Shown here: positions 50,703 through 60,156 of the stretch, piece after piece
How the letters are laid out: each line of letters starts with the position of its first letter
How positions within the stretch are numbered: the first letter of the stretch is position 1
DNA from: Streptomyces sp. NRRL F-5727
GTDB lineage: Bacteria; Actinomycetota; Actinomycetes; Streptomycetales; Streptomycetaceae
Direction: 5' to 3'
Length of the DNA: 64,000 nucleotides
Assembly (NCBI RefSeq): GCF_000719555.1
Contig: NZ_JOGX01000002.1
Coordinates: 62,001 to 126,000 of the forward strand
Notes under the pieces: generated by a model
Told to the model about the DNA's origin: nothing
The model's database searches: none
Seen by the model: the letters and a program-made list of their open reading frames with translations, nothing else
Position numbers and translations under genes: made by a program

Positions 50703-50730
50703 TTGACAGGCCCATGGGCGCCCATGAGCC
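50703..50730 (+). promoter_or_regulatory. TTGACA box with 22-bp inverted repeat before the M14 peptidase gene
   Basis: TTGACA (50703-50708) is followed at once by an inverted repeat, GGCCCATGGGC|GCCCATGAGCC (50709-50730), with one mismatched pair and a perfect 14-bp core CATGGGCGCCCATG. This occupies the spacer and -10 position, so a repressor site is likely. No good -10 hexamer is seen. Confidence 0.55.
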
Positions 50731-50776
50731 TGGCTCCGTTCTTCTTCGTGACGGATCACACCAAGGGGGGCTTTTG

Positions 50777-53731
50777 ATGAGACGACGGGCGCGCGCGGTT
50801 CTCGCCGCCGCCTCGCTGCTGATCGCCGGACTCGCGGCGGCACCCGCCGCCGGAGCCCGGCCGGCGGACCCGGAGGGCGGCGACGCCCTCTCCGTATGGC
50901 GGGCCACGGTCACCAAGGAGCAGGTGCCGCTCCTCCTCGACGCCGGGGCCGACGGACACGAACTGACCGAGCAGGTGCCCGAGCGCGGCACCGCCACCGT
51001 CGAGGTCTACCTCACCGAGGCGCAGGCCGGAGCGCTGCGCGACCGGGGCGTCCCGGTCGCCGAGCACGACCCGGGCCCGGCCGCCGCCCGGCGCGCGGCC
51101 GCCGCCGGCGACGGCGTCTTCCGCCCGTACGGCGGCCCCGGCGGCCTCAAGGAGGAGCTCCTCGCCACCGCCGCCGCCCACCCCGGCCTCACCAAGGTCG
51201 TCTCGATCGGCAAGACCCTCAAGGGCCAGGACATCCTCGCGGTCAAGGTCACCAAGGGCGCCCGGCAGGCGAAGGACGGCAGCAGGCCGGCCACGCTGTA
51301 CCTCTCCAACCAGCACGCCCGCGAGTGGATCACCCCGGAGATGACGCGGCGGCTGCTCCACCACTACCTCGACAACTACGGCAGCGACGAGCGGATCACC
51401 CGGATCGTCGACTCCACCGAGCTCTGGTTCGTGCTCTCCGCCAACCCGGACGGCTACGACTTCACCCACGCCGACCCGGCCAACCGCCAGTGGCGCAAGA
51501 ACCTCCGCGACAACGACGGGGACGGCGTGATCGCCCCCGGCGACGGCGTCGACCTCAACCGGAACTTCGCCTACAAGTGGGGCTACGACGACGAGGGTTC
51601 GTCCCCCGACCCGGCCGACGAGACCTTCCGCGGCAAGGGCCCCATGTCCGAGCCGGAGACCCGGGCCCTGGACGCCTTCCAGAAGCGCGTCGGCTTCTCG
51701 TACGGCATCAACTACCACTCCGCCGCCCAGCTGATCCTCTACGGCGTCGGCTGGCAGGTCGCCACCGACACCCCCGACGACACCGCCCTCAAGGCGCTCG
51801 CCGGCACCCCGCAGAACTCCGCGGTCCCCGGCTACCGGCCGCAGGTCTCCTCCGAGCTGTACATCACCAACGGCGAGGCCGACGGACACGCCGCCAACGT
51901 CAACGGCATGCAGATGTTCACCCCCGAGATGTCCACCTGCGCCACCGCCTCCCGCGTCGACCCGAACGACGCCTGGGAGGCGGCCGACTGCGCCTCCGTC
52001 TTCACCTTCCCCGACGACGAGAAGCTGATCCAGGCCGAGTTCGCCAAGAACATCCCCTTCGCGCTCGCCGTCGCCGAGTCCGCCGCCCGCCCCGACGACC
52101 CGGTCTCCCCGGTCGGCGCCGAGGCCCCGGCCCTCACCCCCGACACCTTCACCACCTCCTACGCCGCCGCCGGCGAGGAGCAGCCGGTCGCCGTCACCGC
52201 CCGCAAGTCGCTGCGCGCCAAGAGCCTCCACTACCGGATCAACGGCGGCCGCACCCACCGCGCCGGCGTCGAGGCGTGGGAGGGCGGCGAGACCTACGGC
52301 GGCGACGACAACCTGTACTACGACCAGTACCGCGGCGAGGTGAGGGGCGCCCGGCCCGGCGACTCCGTCGAGGTCTGGTTCACCGCCCGCGACCGCGCCG
52401 GGAGGACCACCGCCACCACCCCCTTCACCTACCGGGTCGCCGCACGCGCCCGCGGGGACGTCCTCGTCCTCGCCGAGGAGGGCGGTACGAGCCCCGCCGC
52501 GCACGCCGACACCTATGTGCGGGCGCTCGCCGCGACCGGCCGGAAGGCCGCCGTCTGGGACATCGCCGGCCAGGGCGCCCCGCACGCCCTCGGCGTCCTC
52601 TCCCACTTCCGCACCGTCGTCTGGTACACCGGCGCCGAGCGTCCCTCCGGGGCCGTCCAGCTCGCCGTCCGCTCCTACCTCAACGAGGGCGGAAAGCTGC
52701 TCAACGCGGGTGAGAAGAGCGGCGGGCTCACCCGGATCGGCCGGGCCGAGTCCAACGACTTCGCCCAGTACTGGCTCGGCGCCTACCACCGGGCCGGACT
52801 GAACGGCCCGGCCTCCTTCGCCGGCGCCGGCCGCCTCACCGGCGCGGGCACCGGGCTCGGCGCCGCCGCCGGCAACCCGCTCGACAACGCGGGCGCCTAC
52901 ACCGTCACCTCCGACACCCTCGACCCGGAGCGGTTCCCGCAGTTCGCCTCCAGCGCCCCGGCCGGCGACTACCCGGGCCTGCGGACCCCCTTCGAACCGG
53001 CCGAGGGCAGCACCTTCGCCGCCGTCCGGCACGCCGACGACACCTGGGCCCGGCTCACCCGGACCGTCGACCTCACCGGCACCACCGCCGCCGCCGGCCC
53101 CCGGCTCGACTTCCAGATCAGCTACGACACCGAGCCCGGCTACGACAACCTCGTCGTCGAGGCCCGGACCGTCGGACAGGACGACTGGACCACCCTGCCC
53201 GACCGGAACGGCGGCACCTCCACGGAGCCGCCCGCCGACTGCGGCGAGGGCTACTACCTGAAGCTCCACCCCGCCCTCGGCCGCTACCTCACCCTCGGCG
53301 CGGACGGCTGCGCGCCCACCGGCACCACCGGCGCCTGGAACGCCTTCACCGGCCCCTCCAACGGCTGGCGGCAGGCGTCCGTCGACCTCTCCGCCTACGC
53401 GGGCAAGCAGGTCGAGCTCTCCCTCTCGTACGTCTCCGACCCCGGCACCGGCGAGACCGGCGCCTTCGTCGACGACGTCCGGCTGGTCACCGCGGCCGGC
53501 ACCGAGCACGAGGGCTTCGAGGGCTCGCTCGGCGCCTGGACCGTCCCCGGCGCCCCGGCCGGCAGCCCCGGCAACACCGCCGACTGGACCCGCTCGCCGG
53601 CCCTGTTCCACTCCGTCGCCGCCGTCACCACCCGCGACACCGTCCTCCTCGGCTTCGGCCTGGAGCACGTCGCCACCGCGGCCGAACGGCAGCGGCTCCT
53701 CGACCGCGCCCTCACCGCGCTCCGCCGCTGA
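50777..53731 (+). CDS. Secreted M14 family zinc carboxypeptidase
   Basis: A 984-residue exported metallopeptidase. Signal peptide to about residue 32. The M14 domain has the zinc site His180, Glu183 (NQHAREWITPE) and His314 (INYHSA), the substrate Arg in LNRNFAYKWG and the catalytic Glu384 (FTPEMST). After about residue 470 the chain continues with an Ig-like/beta region and an immune inhibitor A-like (MAM-type) C-terminal segment. That part has ESNDFAQYWLGAYHR and SLSYVSDPGTGETGAFVDDVRL, so the protein is twice as long as a minimal carboxypeptidase. ATG 50777 follows AAGGGGGG. Expected role: extracellular protein degradation. Confidence 0.9.
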   Translation: MRRRARAVLAAASLLIAGLAAAPAAGARPADPEGGDALSVWRATVTKEQVPLLLDAGADGHELTEQVPERGTATVEVYLTEAQAGALRDRGVPVAEHDPGPAAARRAAAAGDGVFRPYGGPGGLKEELLATAAAHPGLTKVVSIGKTLKGQDILAVKVTKGARQAKDGSRPATLYLSNQHAREWITPEMTRRLLHHYLDNYGSDERITRIVDSTELWFVLSANPDGYDFTHADPANRQWRKNLRDNDGDGVIAPGDGVDLNRNFAYKWGYDDEGSSPDPADETFRGKGPMSEPETRALDAFQKRVGFSYGINYHSAAQLILYGVGWQVATDTPDDTALKALAGTPQNSAVPGYRPQVSSELYITNGEADGHAANVNGMQMFTPEMSTCATASRVDPNDAWEAADCASVFTFPDDEKLIQAEFAKNIPFALAVAESAARPDDPVSPVGAEAPALTPDTFTTSYAAAGEEQPVAVTARKSLRAKSLHYRINGGRTHRAGVEAWEGGETYGGDDNLYYDQYRGEVRGARPGDSVEVWFTARDRAGRTTATTPFTYRVAARARGDVLVLAEEGGTSPAAHADTYVRALAATGRKAAVWDIAGQGAPHALGVLSHFRTVVWYTGAERPSGAVQLAVRSYLNEGGKLLNAGEKSGGLTRIGRAESNDFAQYWLGAYHRAGLNGPASFAGAGRLTGAGTGLGAAAGNPLDNAGAYTVTSDTLDPERFPQFASSAPAGDYPGLRTPFEPAEGSTFAAVRHADDTWARLTRTVDLTGTTAAAGPRLDFQISYDTEPGYDNLVVEARTVGQDDWTTLPDRNGGTSTEPPADCGEGYYLKLHPALGRYLTLGADGCAPTGTTGAWNAFTGPSNGWRQASVDLSAYAGKQVELSLSYVSDPGTGETGAFVDDVRLVTAAGTEHEGFEGSLGAWTVPGAPAGSPGNTADWTRSPALFHSVAAVTTRDTVLLGFGLEHVATAAERQRLLDRALTALRR

Positions 53732-53759
53732 CGGAGAGTAGTGGGGACAAAGGTCCCAA

Positions 53760-53793
53760 GACGGCCCGTACCCGTTGGTAGGTACGGGCCGTC
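53760..53793 (+). terminator. Terminator of the M14 peptidase gene
   Basis: A perfect 13-bp stem (53760-53772 with 53781-53793) and an 8-nt loop, 29 bases after the stop. Confidence 0.75.
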
Positions 53794-53862
53794 GGCCGTT
53801 TTCCGGTCACTTTCCGGGCTCTAACGGCTGCGGTCGATGTCACCCGGGGGCGCCCGGAGAGG

Positions 53863-53931
53863 TAGGGTCGGAGGCGGTCGGGGACATCCCAAAAAAATCA
53901 AGATCTCGCCGGTGTGACATTTCACCCGGCG
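53863..53931 (+). promoter_or_regulatory. gap leader: -10-like box, A7 run and hairpin
   Basis: TAGGGT (53863-53868) is a possible -10 box with a weak TGTCAC at -35 and 19-base spacing. Then comes an unusual A7 run (53891-53897) and a hairpin CGCCGG-t-GTG ... CACCCGGCG (53907-53931) with a 6-nt loop and a 1-nt bulge, ten bases before the AGGAG ribosome-binding site. Confidence 0.45.
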
Positions 53932-53938
53932 TTCCTAA

Positions 53939-54964
<1,026 letters not shown>

Positions 54965-54977
54965 GGTACTAGGGTTC

Positions 54978-55044
54978 GACAGGGCAGGGCTTTCGATGTG
55001 AGCAGGGCTCGGGCAGCGCGACGAAGCGCTGCGCGGGCCCTGTC
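54978..55044 (+). terminator. Intercistronic hairpin between gap and pgk
   Basis: An inner 7-bp stem (GCAGCGC at 55013-55019 with 55026-55032) sits within an outer 8-bp pairing (GACAGGGC at 54978-54985 with 55037-55044). It may act as attenuator or processing site and set the gap to pgk ratio. Confidence 0.5.
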
Positions 55045-55082
55045 TCGTGTGCTCCACCGCGTACCAAGGAGTCAGTGAACAG

Positions 55083-56294
55083 ATGAAGACGATCGACGAG
55101 CTTCTCGGCGAGGGCGTCGAGGGCAAGCGGGTGTTCGTCCGCGCCGATCTCAACGTGCCGCTCGAAGGCACCACCATCACCGACGACGGCCGCATCCGCG
55201 CCGTCGTCCCCACGGTCAAGGCGCTCGCCGAGGCCGGCGCCCGGGTCGTGGTCGCCTCCCACCTGGGCCGTCCCAAGGGTGCCCCGGACCCGGCGTTCTC
55301 CCTCGCCCCCGCCGCCGCGCGGCTCGGCGAACTGCTCGGCGCCGAGGTGGCCTTCGCCACCGACACCGTCGGCGAGTCCGCCCGCGCGACCGTCGCGGGC
55401 CTGGCCGACGGCGGCGTCGCCGTCATCGAGAACCTGCGCTTCAACGCCGGCGAGACCTCGAAGGACGACGCCGAGCGCGACGCCTTCGCCGACCAGCTGG
55501 CCGCCCTCGCCGACCTCTACGTCGGCGACGGCTTCGGCGCCGTCCACCGCAAGCACGCTTCGGTCTACGACCTCCCGGGCAAGCTGCCGCACGCCGCCGG
55601 CTACCTCATCGCCACCGAGGTCGGCGTCCTCAAGAAGCTGACCGAGGACGTCCGGCGGCCGTACGCGGTCGTCCTCGGCGGCGCCAAGGTCTCCGACAAG
55701 CTCGGCGTGATCGACCACCTCCTGGAGAAGGCCGACCGCATCCTCGTCGGCGGCGGCATGGCCTACACCTTCCTCAAGGCCCAGGGCCACGAGGTCGGCA
55801 TCTCCCTCCTCCAGGAGGACCAGATCCCGGCCGTGCTCGACTACCTCAAGCGGGCCGAGGAGAAGGGCGTGGAGTTCGTCCTCCCCGTCGACGTCCTGGT
55901 CTCGCCGTCCTTCCCGGACCTCAAGGCCAAGGCCCCGACGAACCCCACCACGGTCGCCGCGGACGCCATCCCGGCCGACCAGGAGGGCCTGGACATCGGC
56001 CCGGAGACCCGCAAGCTGTACGCCTCGAAGCTCGCCGACGCGGCCACCGTCTTCTGGAACGGCCCGATGGGCGTCTTCGAGCACCCCGACTACGCCGAGG
56101 GCACCAGGGCCGTCGCCCAGGCGCTCGTCGACTCCCCGGCCTTCACCGTGGTCGGCGGCGGCGACTCCGCCGCCGCGGTCCGCATCCTGGGCTTCGACGA
56201 GAACGCTTTCGGCCACATCTCGACCGGTGGCGGCGCCTCCCTCGAATACCTCGAGGGCAAGAAGCTCCCCGGCCTCGTCGCACTGGAGAAGTGA
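55083..56294 (+). CDS. pgk: Phosphoglycerate kinase
   Basis: A 403-residue glycolytic kinase making ATP from 1,3-bisphosphoglycerate. Typical motifs: [23 protein letters not shown], the Arg-rich substrate region [34 protein letters not shown], and the C-terminal [11 protein letters not shown] (usually GGGDTAAAV). ATG at 55083 follows AAGGAG; upstream in-frame residues lack similarity. It is followed by tpiA with seven bases between. Confidence 0.97.
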   Translation: MKTIDELLGEGVEGKRVFVRADLNVPLEGTTITDDGRIRAVVPTVKALAEAGARVVVASHLGRPKGAPDPAFSLAPAAARLGELLGAEVAFATDTVGESARATVAGLADGGVAVIENLRFNAGETSKDDAERDAFADQLAALADLYVGDGFGAVHRKHASVYDLPGKLPHAAGYLIATEVGVLKKLTEDVRRPYAVVLGGAKVSDKLGVIDHLLEKADRILVGGGMAYTFLKAQGHEVGISLLQEDQIPAVLDYLKRAEEKGVEFVLPVDVLVSPSFPDLKAKAPTNPTTVAADAIPADQEGLDIGPETRKLYASKLADAATVFWNGPMGVFEHPDYAEGTRAVAQALVDSPAFTVVGGGDSAAAVRILGFDENAFGHISTGGGASLEYLEGKKLPGLVALEK

Positions 56295-56301
56295 TCACCC
56301 C

Positions 56302-57084
56302 ATGACCGAGACCACCCGCACCCCGCTGATGGCGGGCAACTGGAAGATGAACCTCAACCACCTGGAGGCCATCGCCCACGTCCAGAAGCTCGCCTTCTCG
56401 CTCACCGACAAGGACTACGCCGGCTGTGAGGTCGCCGTCCTCGTCCCCTTCACCGACCTGCGCTCCGTGCAGACCCTGATCGAGGGCGACAAGCTCAAGA
56501 TCAAGTACGGCGCCCAGGACCTGTCGGCCCACGAGTCCGGCGCGTACACCGGCGAGATCTCCGGCGCCATGCTCGCCAAGCTGAACACCGGCTTCGTCGC
56601 CGTCGGCCACTCCGAGCGCCGCCAGTACCACGGCGAGTCCGACGAGCTGTGCAACGCCAAGGTGAAGGCCGCCTTCGCCCACGGCATCACCCCGATCCTC
56701 TGCGTCGGCGAGGAGCTGGAGGTGCGCGAGGCGGGCGACGCCGTCACGCACACCCTCGCCCAGGTCGAGGGCGGCCTGAAGGGCGTCCCGGCCGAGCAGG
56801 CCGAGACGATCGTCATCGCCTACGAGCCGGTCTGGGCCATCGGCACCGGCAAGGTCTGCGGCGCCGCCGACGCCCAGGAGGTCTGCGGGGCCATCCGCGG
56901 CAAGCTCGCCGAGCTCTACACGCAGGACGTCGCCGACAAGATCCGCATCCAGTACGGCGGCTCCGTCAAGGGCGGCAACGTCGCCGAGATCATGGCGCAG
57001 CCCGACATCGACGGCGCCCTGGTCGGCGGTGCCTCGCTGGACGCGGACGAGTTCGTCAAGATCGTCCGCTTCCGCGACCAGTGA
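56302..57084 (+). CDS. tpiA: Triose-phosphate isomerase
   Basis: A 260-residue TIM-barrel enzyme interconverting dihydroxyacetone phosphate and glyceraldehyde 3-phosphate. Active-site residues are in AGNWKMN (Asn, Lys), GHSERRQY (His95 equivalent) and the catalytic Glu in [14 protein letters not shown] (loop 6). The C-terminal [13 protein letters not shown] and [11 protein letters not shown] phosphate-binding loops are intact. ATG at 56302 is seven bases after pgk. Length slightly above the usual 250. Confidence 0.97.
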   Translation: MTETTRTPLMAGNWKMNLNHLEAIAHVQKLAFSLTDKDYAGCEVAVLVPFTDLRSVQTLIEGDKLKIKYGAQDLSAHESGAYTGEISGAMLAKLNTGFVAVGHSERRQYHGESDELCNAKVKAAFAHGITPILCVGEELEVREAGDAVTHTLAQVEGGLKGVPAEQAETIVIAYEPVWAIGTGKVCGAADAQEVCGAIRGKLAELYTQDVADKIRIQYGGSVKGGNVAEIMAQPDIDGALVGGASLDADEFVKIVRFRDQ

Positions 57085-57121
57085 CGATGTAGAGCGGCGG
57101 AGGTGATCCGTCGTACCCTTG

Positions 57122-57149
57122 CGGGGGTCGGGCAGGTGCCCGGCCCCCG
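57122..57149 (+). terminator. Hairpin between tpiA and secG
   Basis: A 12-bp GC-rich stem with one G-U pair (57122-57133 with 57138-57149) and loop AGGT. It could terminate the glycolytic operon partly before secG. Confidence 0.6.
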
Positions 57150-57183
57150 TCCCTTTTCAAGCTCCGAGGAAGTTGGTCCAGCC

Positions 57184-57420
57184 GTGGTTATGGGGTTCTC
57201 GATCGCCCTGATCGTCTTCAGCGGCCTGCTGATGCTGCTGGTGCTGATGCACAAGGGGAAGGGCGGCGGCCTCTCCGACATGTTCGGTGGCGGCATGCAG
57301 TCCTCCGTCGGCGGCTCCTCGGTCGCCGAGCGCAACCTCGACCGGATCACGGTCGTGGTCGGGGTGCTGTGGTTCGCGTGCATTGTGGTACTTGGTCTGC
57401 TCATGAAGCTGGACGGGTAA
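57184..57420 (+). CDS. secG: Preprotein translocase subunit SecG
   Basis: A 78-residue membrane protein of the SecYEG channel. Two hydrophobic segments (IALIVFSGLLMLLVLM and ITVVVGVLWFACIVVLGLLM) are linked by a Gly-rich loop with KGKGGGLSDMFGGGM, the family hallmark. GTG at 57184 has GAGGAAG 11 bases upstream; ATG 57190 is a weak alternative. Its position after tpiA is conserved in actinobacteria. Confidence 0.92.
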   Translation: MVMGFSIALIVFSGLLMLLVLMHKGKGGGLSDMFGGGMQSSVGGSSVAERNLDRITVVVGVLWFACIVVLGLLMKLDG

Positions 57421-57430
57421 CTCCGCACAC

Positions 57431-57458
57431 TGGACGCGCGTTGGGCCTTCCGTAGACT
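57431..57458 (+). promoter_or_regulatory. Promoter of the RbpA-family gene
   Basis: TGGACG (57431-57436) and TAGACT (57453-57458) with a 16-base spacer: vegetative (HrdB-type) pattern. The predicted start is about 33 bases before the GTG. Confidence 0.5.
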
Positions 57459-57497
57459 GGGGCATCTTCGAGCACCATCACGCAGGGAGTTACGACC

Positions 57498-57833
57498 GTG
57501 GCAAGTGGCAACGCGATCCGGGGAAGCCGGGTCGGAGCGGGGCCGATGGGGGAGGCCGAGCGGGGCGAGTCGGCGCCGCGCCTCCGCATCTCCTTCTGGT
57601 GCTCGAACGGGCACGAGACCCAGCCGAGTTTCGCGAGCGACGCGCAGGTCCCGGACACCTGGGACTGCCCCCGCTGCGGGTTCCCGGCCGGCCAGGACCG
57701 GGACAACCCGCCGGACCCCCCGCGCACCGAGCCGTACAAGACCCACCTCGCCTATGTCCGTGAGCGGCGCAGCGACGCCGACGGCGAGGCGATCCTCGCC
57801 GAGGCGCTCGCCAAGCTCCGGGGCGAGATCTGA
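57498..57833 (+). CDS. RbpA-family RNA polymerase-binding protein (paralogue)
   Basis: A 111-residue RbpA-type protein; RbpA binds the sigma factor and core RNA polymerase and stabilises open complexes. It keeps the zinc site Cys35, His39, Cys57, Cys60 (CSNGHE ... CPRC) and the C-terminal sigma-interaction helix ([28 protein letters not shown]). Compared with canonical RbpA (from memory), the basic linker and RTHWDMLLERR of the sigma-interaction domain are altered, so it is more likely the second copy (RbpB-type) than rbpA itself. GTG at 57498 follows AGGGAG. Its position between secG and pgi fits the conserved paralogue locus. Confidence 0.8.
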   Translation: MASGNAIRGSRVGAGPMGEAERGESAPRLRISFWCSNGHETQPSFASDAQVPDTWDCPRCGFPAGQDRDNPPDPPRTEPYKTHLAYVRERRSDADGEAILAEALAKLRGEI

Positions 57834-57854
57834 ACGACGGCTGAACAGCAGGCC

Positions 57855-57895
57855 AAGGGCCCTGCCCGCGAACCCGGTTCGCGGGCCGGGCCCTT
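57855..57895 (+). terminator. Terminator of the RbpA-family gene
   Basis: A long hairpin: AAGGGCCC (57855-57862) with GGGCCCTT (57888-57895) outside, and GCCCGCGAACC with its complement inside, separated by single-base bulges. Confidence 0.8.
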
Positions 57896-57919
57896 CGTCG
57901 TGTCCGGGACCGGTGGCAC

Positions 57920-57946
57920 GGAATGCCCCGGCCGATCAACTAGGTT
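57920..57946 (+). promoter_or_regulatory. Candidate sigma-R-type promoter of pgi
   Basis: GGAAT (57920-57924), 19 bases, then GTT (57944-57946, followed by G). This matches the thiol-oxidative-stress sigma factor consensus GGAAT-N18/19-GTT. The start would be about 35 bases before the pgi ATG. Confidence 0.4.
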
Positions 57947-57987
57947 GGAGGAGCAGCGGGGCAGACACGTACGAGAAGAAGTGGGCG

Positions 57988-59652
57988 ATGTCCGAAATGA
58001 CCACTGAAGGACGCATCAGGCTCAACCGGCTGCCCGAGTGGGCGGCCCTCGGCAAGCACCGGGAGCAGCTGGGCGCCACCCACCTGCGCGAGCTGTTCGC
58101 GGCCGACCCGGAGCGCGGCACCGGCTACACCCTGCGGGTCGGTGACCTCCACCTGGACTACTCCAAGCAGCTCGTCACCGACGAGACGCTGGAGCTGCTG
58201 CGCGAGCTGGCCGCCGCCACCGGCGTGGCGGAGCTGCGCGACGCCATGTTCCGCGGCGAGAAGATCAACACCACCGAGGACCGGGCCGTCCTCCACACCG
58301 CGCTGCGCGCCCCCCGCGAGGCGGTGATCGAGGTGGACGGAGAGAACGTGGTCCCCAAGGTCCACGCCGTCCTCGACAAGATGGCCGGCTTCGCCGACCA
58401 GGTCCGCTCCGGCGCCTGGACCGGCCACACCGGCAAGCGCGTCAGGAACATCGTCAACATCGGCATCGGCGGCTCCGACCTCGGCCCCGCCATGGCCTAC
58501 GAGGTCCTGCGCGCCTACACGCAGCGCGACCTGACGTTCCGTTTCGTCTCCAACGTCGACGGCGCCGACCTCCACGAGGCCGTCCGCGACCTCGACCCGG
58601 CCGAGACGCTCTTCATCGTCGCCTCGAAGACCTTCACCACCATCGAGACCGTCACCAACGCGACCTCCGCCCGCGACTGGCTCCTCACCGGTCTCGGAGC
58701 CGGCCAGGAGGCCGTCGCCCGGCACTTCGTGGCGCTCTCCACCAACGCCGAGAAGGTCCAGGACTTCGGCATCGACACGGCCAACATGTTCGAGTTCTGG
58801 GACTGGGTCGGCGGCCGCTACTCGTACGACTCCGCCATCGGCCTCTCCCTGATGATCGCCATCGGGCCGGACCACTTCCGCGAGATGCTCGACGGCTTCC
58901 ACCTCGTCGACGAGCACTTCCGCACCGCCCCCGCGGAGGAGAACGCGCCGCTGCTCCTCGGCCTCCTCGGCGTCTGGTACGGCGGCTTCTTCGACGCCCA
59001 GTCGCACGCCGTCCTGCCGTACTCGCACTACCTGTCCAAGTTCACCGCCTACCTCCAGCAGCTCGACATGGAGTCCAACGGCAAGTCCGTGGACCGCCAG
59101 GGCGAGCCCGTCGACTGGCAGACCGGCCCGGTCGTCTGGGGCACCCCCGGCACCAACGGGCAGCACGCCTACTACCAGTTGATCCACCAGGGCACCAAGG
59201 TCATCCCCGCCGACTTCATCGGCTTCGCGCGGCCCGTCGCCGACCTGCTGCCCGGGCTCGTCGCCCAGCACGACCTGCTGATGGCGAACTTCTTCGCCCA
59301 GACCCAGGCCCTCGCCTTCGGCAAGACGCCCGAGGAGGTGCGCGCCGAGGGCGTGCCCGAGGAGCTCGTCCCGCACAAGACCTTCCAGGGCAACCACCCC
59401 ACCACCACCATCCTCGCCGACGCCCTCACGCCCTCGGTCCTCGGCCAGCTGGTGGCGCTCTACGAGCACAAGGTCTTCGTCCAGGGCGCGATCTGGAACA
59501 TCGACTCCTTCGACCAGTGGGGCGTCGAGCTCGGCAAGGTCCTCGCCAAGAAGATCGAGCCCGTCCTCACCGGCGACGCGAGCGCCGAGGGCCTCGACAG
59601 CTCCACCGCGGCCCTCGTCTCCGCCTACCGTGCGCTGCGCGGCCGGAGCTGA
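57988..59652 (+). CDS. pgi: Glucose-6-phosphate isomerase
   Basis: A 554-residue isomerase interconverting glucose 6-phosphate and fructose 6-phosphate. Substrate-binding motifs: [31 protein letters not shown], and the signature [13 protein letters not shown] near the C-terminus; [23 protein letters not shown] is also typical, as is [16 protein letters not shown] with the catalytic His. ATG at 57988 (MSEMTTEG) is used; ATG 57997 is an alternative. It is the branch point between glycolysis and the nearby pentose phosphate genes. Confidence 0.97.
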   Translation: MSEMTTEGRIRLNRLPEWAALGKHREQLGATHLRELFAADPERGTGYTLRVGDLHLDYSKQLVTDETLELLRELAAATGVAELRDAMFRGEKINTTEDRAVLHTALRAPREAVIEVDGENVVPKVHAVLDKMAGFADQVRSGAWTGHTGKRVRNIVNIGIGGSDLGPAMAYEVLRAYTQRDLTFRFVSNVDGADLHEAVRDLDPAETLFIVASKTFTTIETVTNATSARDWLLTGLGAGQEAVARHFVALSTNAEKVQDFGIDTANMFEFWDWVGGRYSYDSAIGLSLMIAIGPDHFREMLDGFHLVDEHFRTAPAEENAPLLLGLLGVWYGGFFDAQSHAVLPYSHYLSKFTAYLQQLDMESNGKSVDRQGEPVDWQTGPVVWGTPGTNGQHAYYQLIHQGTKVIPADFIGFARPVADLLPGLVAQHDLLMANFFAQTQALAFGKTPEEVRAEGVPEELVPHKTFQGNHPTTTILADALTPSVLGQLVALYEHKVFVQGAIWNIDSFDQWGVELGKVLAKKIEPVLTGDASAEGLDSSTAALVSAYRALRGRS

Positions 59653-59655
59653 GTG

Positions 59656-60156
59656 ATGGCGGGGGAGGGCGCGGTACGGCTCCGGCCGCCCAGGAACGCC
59701 GTGGACCGCAGGGCCGTCGGCTGGTGGCGCACCCGGTGCCTCCTCGGCGCCGCCGTCCCGGTCGCCGTCCTGGCCGTGCTCGGTCTGCTGATCGACCCGG
59801 CCAGGAGCTGGCTGCTCACCGCGGCCGGCGTCCTCGGGGCGGCCGGACTGGCCGGCACCGCGTCCCTCCCCGCCTGGTGGTACCGGGTGCACCGCTGGGA
59901 GGTCACCGACGAGGCCGTGTACGTGCGCACGGGCGCCCTGTGGCAGGAGTGGCGGATCGCCCCCATGTCACGGATCCAGACCGTGGACACCGTACGCGGC
60001 CCGCTGGAGCAGCTCTTCGGGCTCGCCACCGTCACCGTGACCACCGCCTCCTCCAAGGGCGCCCTCCGCGCCGAGGGGCTCGACCACGAGCTCGCCGCGG
60101 AGCTCGCCGAACGGCTCACCGCGCTCACCCGGGCCACCCCCGGGGACGCCACGTGA
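59656..60156 (+). CDS. PH domain membrane protein (YdbS-like)
   Basis: A 166-residue protein of the bacterial PH (bPH2/YdbS) family with two hydrophobic segments (about residues 27-47 and 53-72) followed by the short PH-like domain: YRVHRWEVTDEAVYVRTGALWQEWRIAPMSRIQTVDTVRGPLEQLFGLATVTVTTA. The IQTVDxxxGPLEQLFGLAxVxVxTA motif is diagnostic. ATG at 59656 directly after the pgi stop (GAGTGATG) could be a GTG one codon earlier. It is coupled to the following larger PH protein by a four-base overlap. Confidence 0.82.
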   Translation: MAGEGAVRLRPPRNAVDRRAVGWWRTRCLLGAAVPVAVLAVLGLLIDPARSWLLTAAGVLGAAGLAGTASLPAWWYRVHRWEVTDEAVYVRTGALWQEWRIAPMSRIQTVDTVRGPLEQLFGLATVTVTTASSKGALRAEGLDHELAAELAERLTALTRATPGDAT

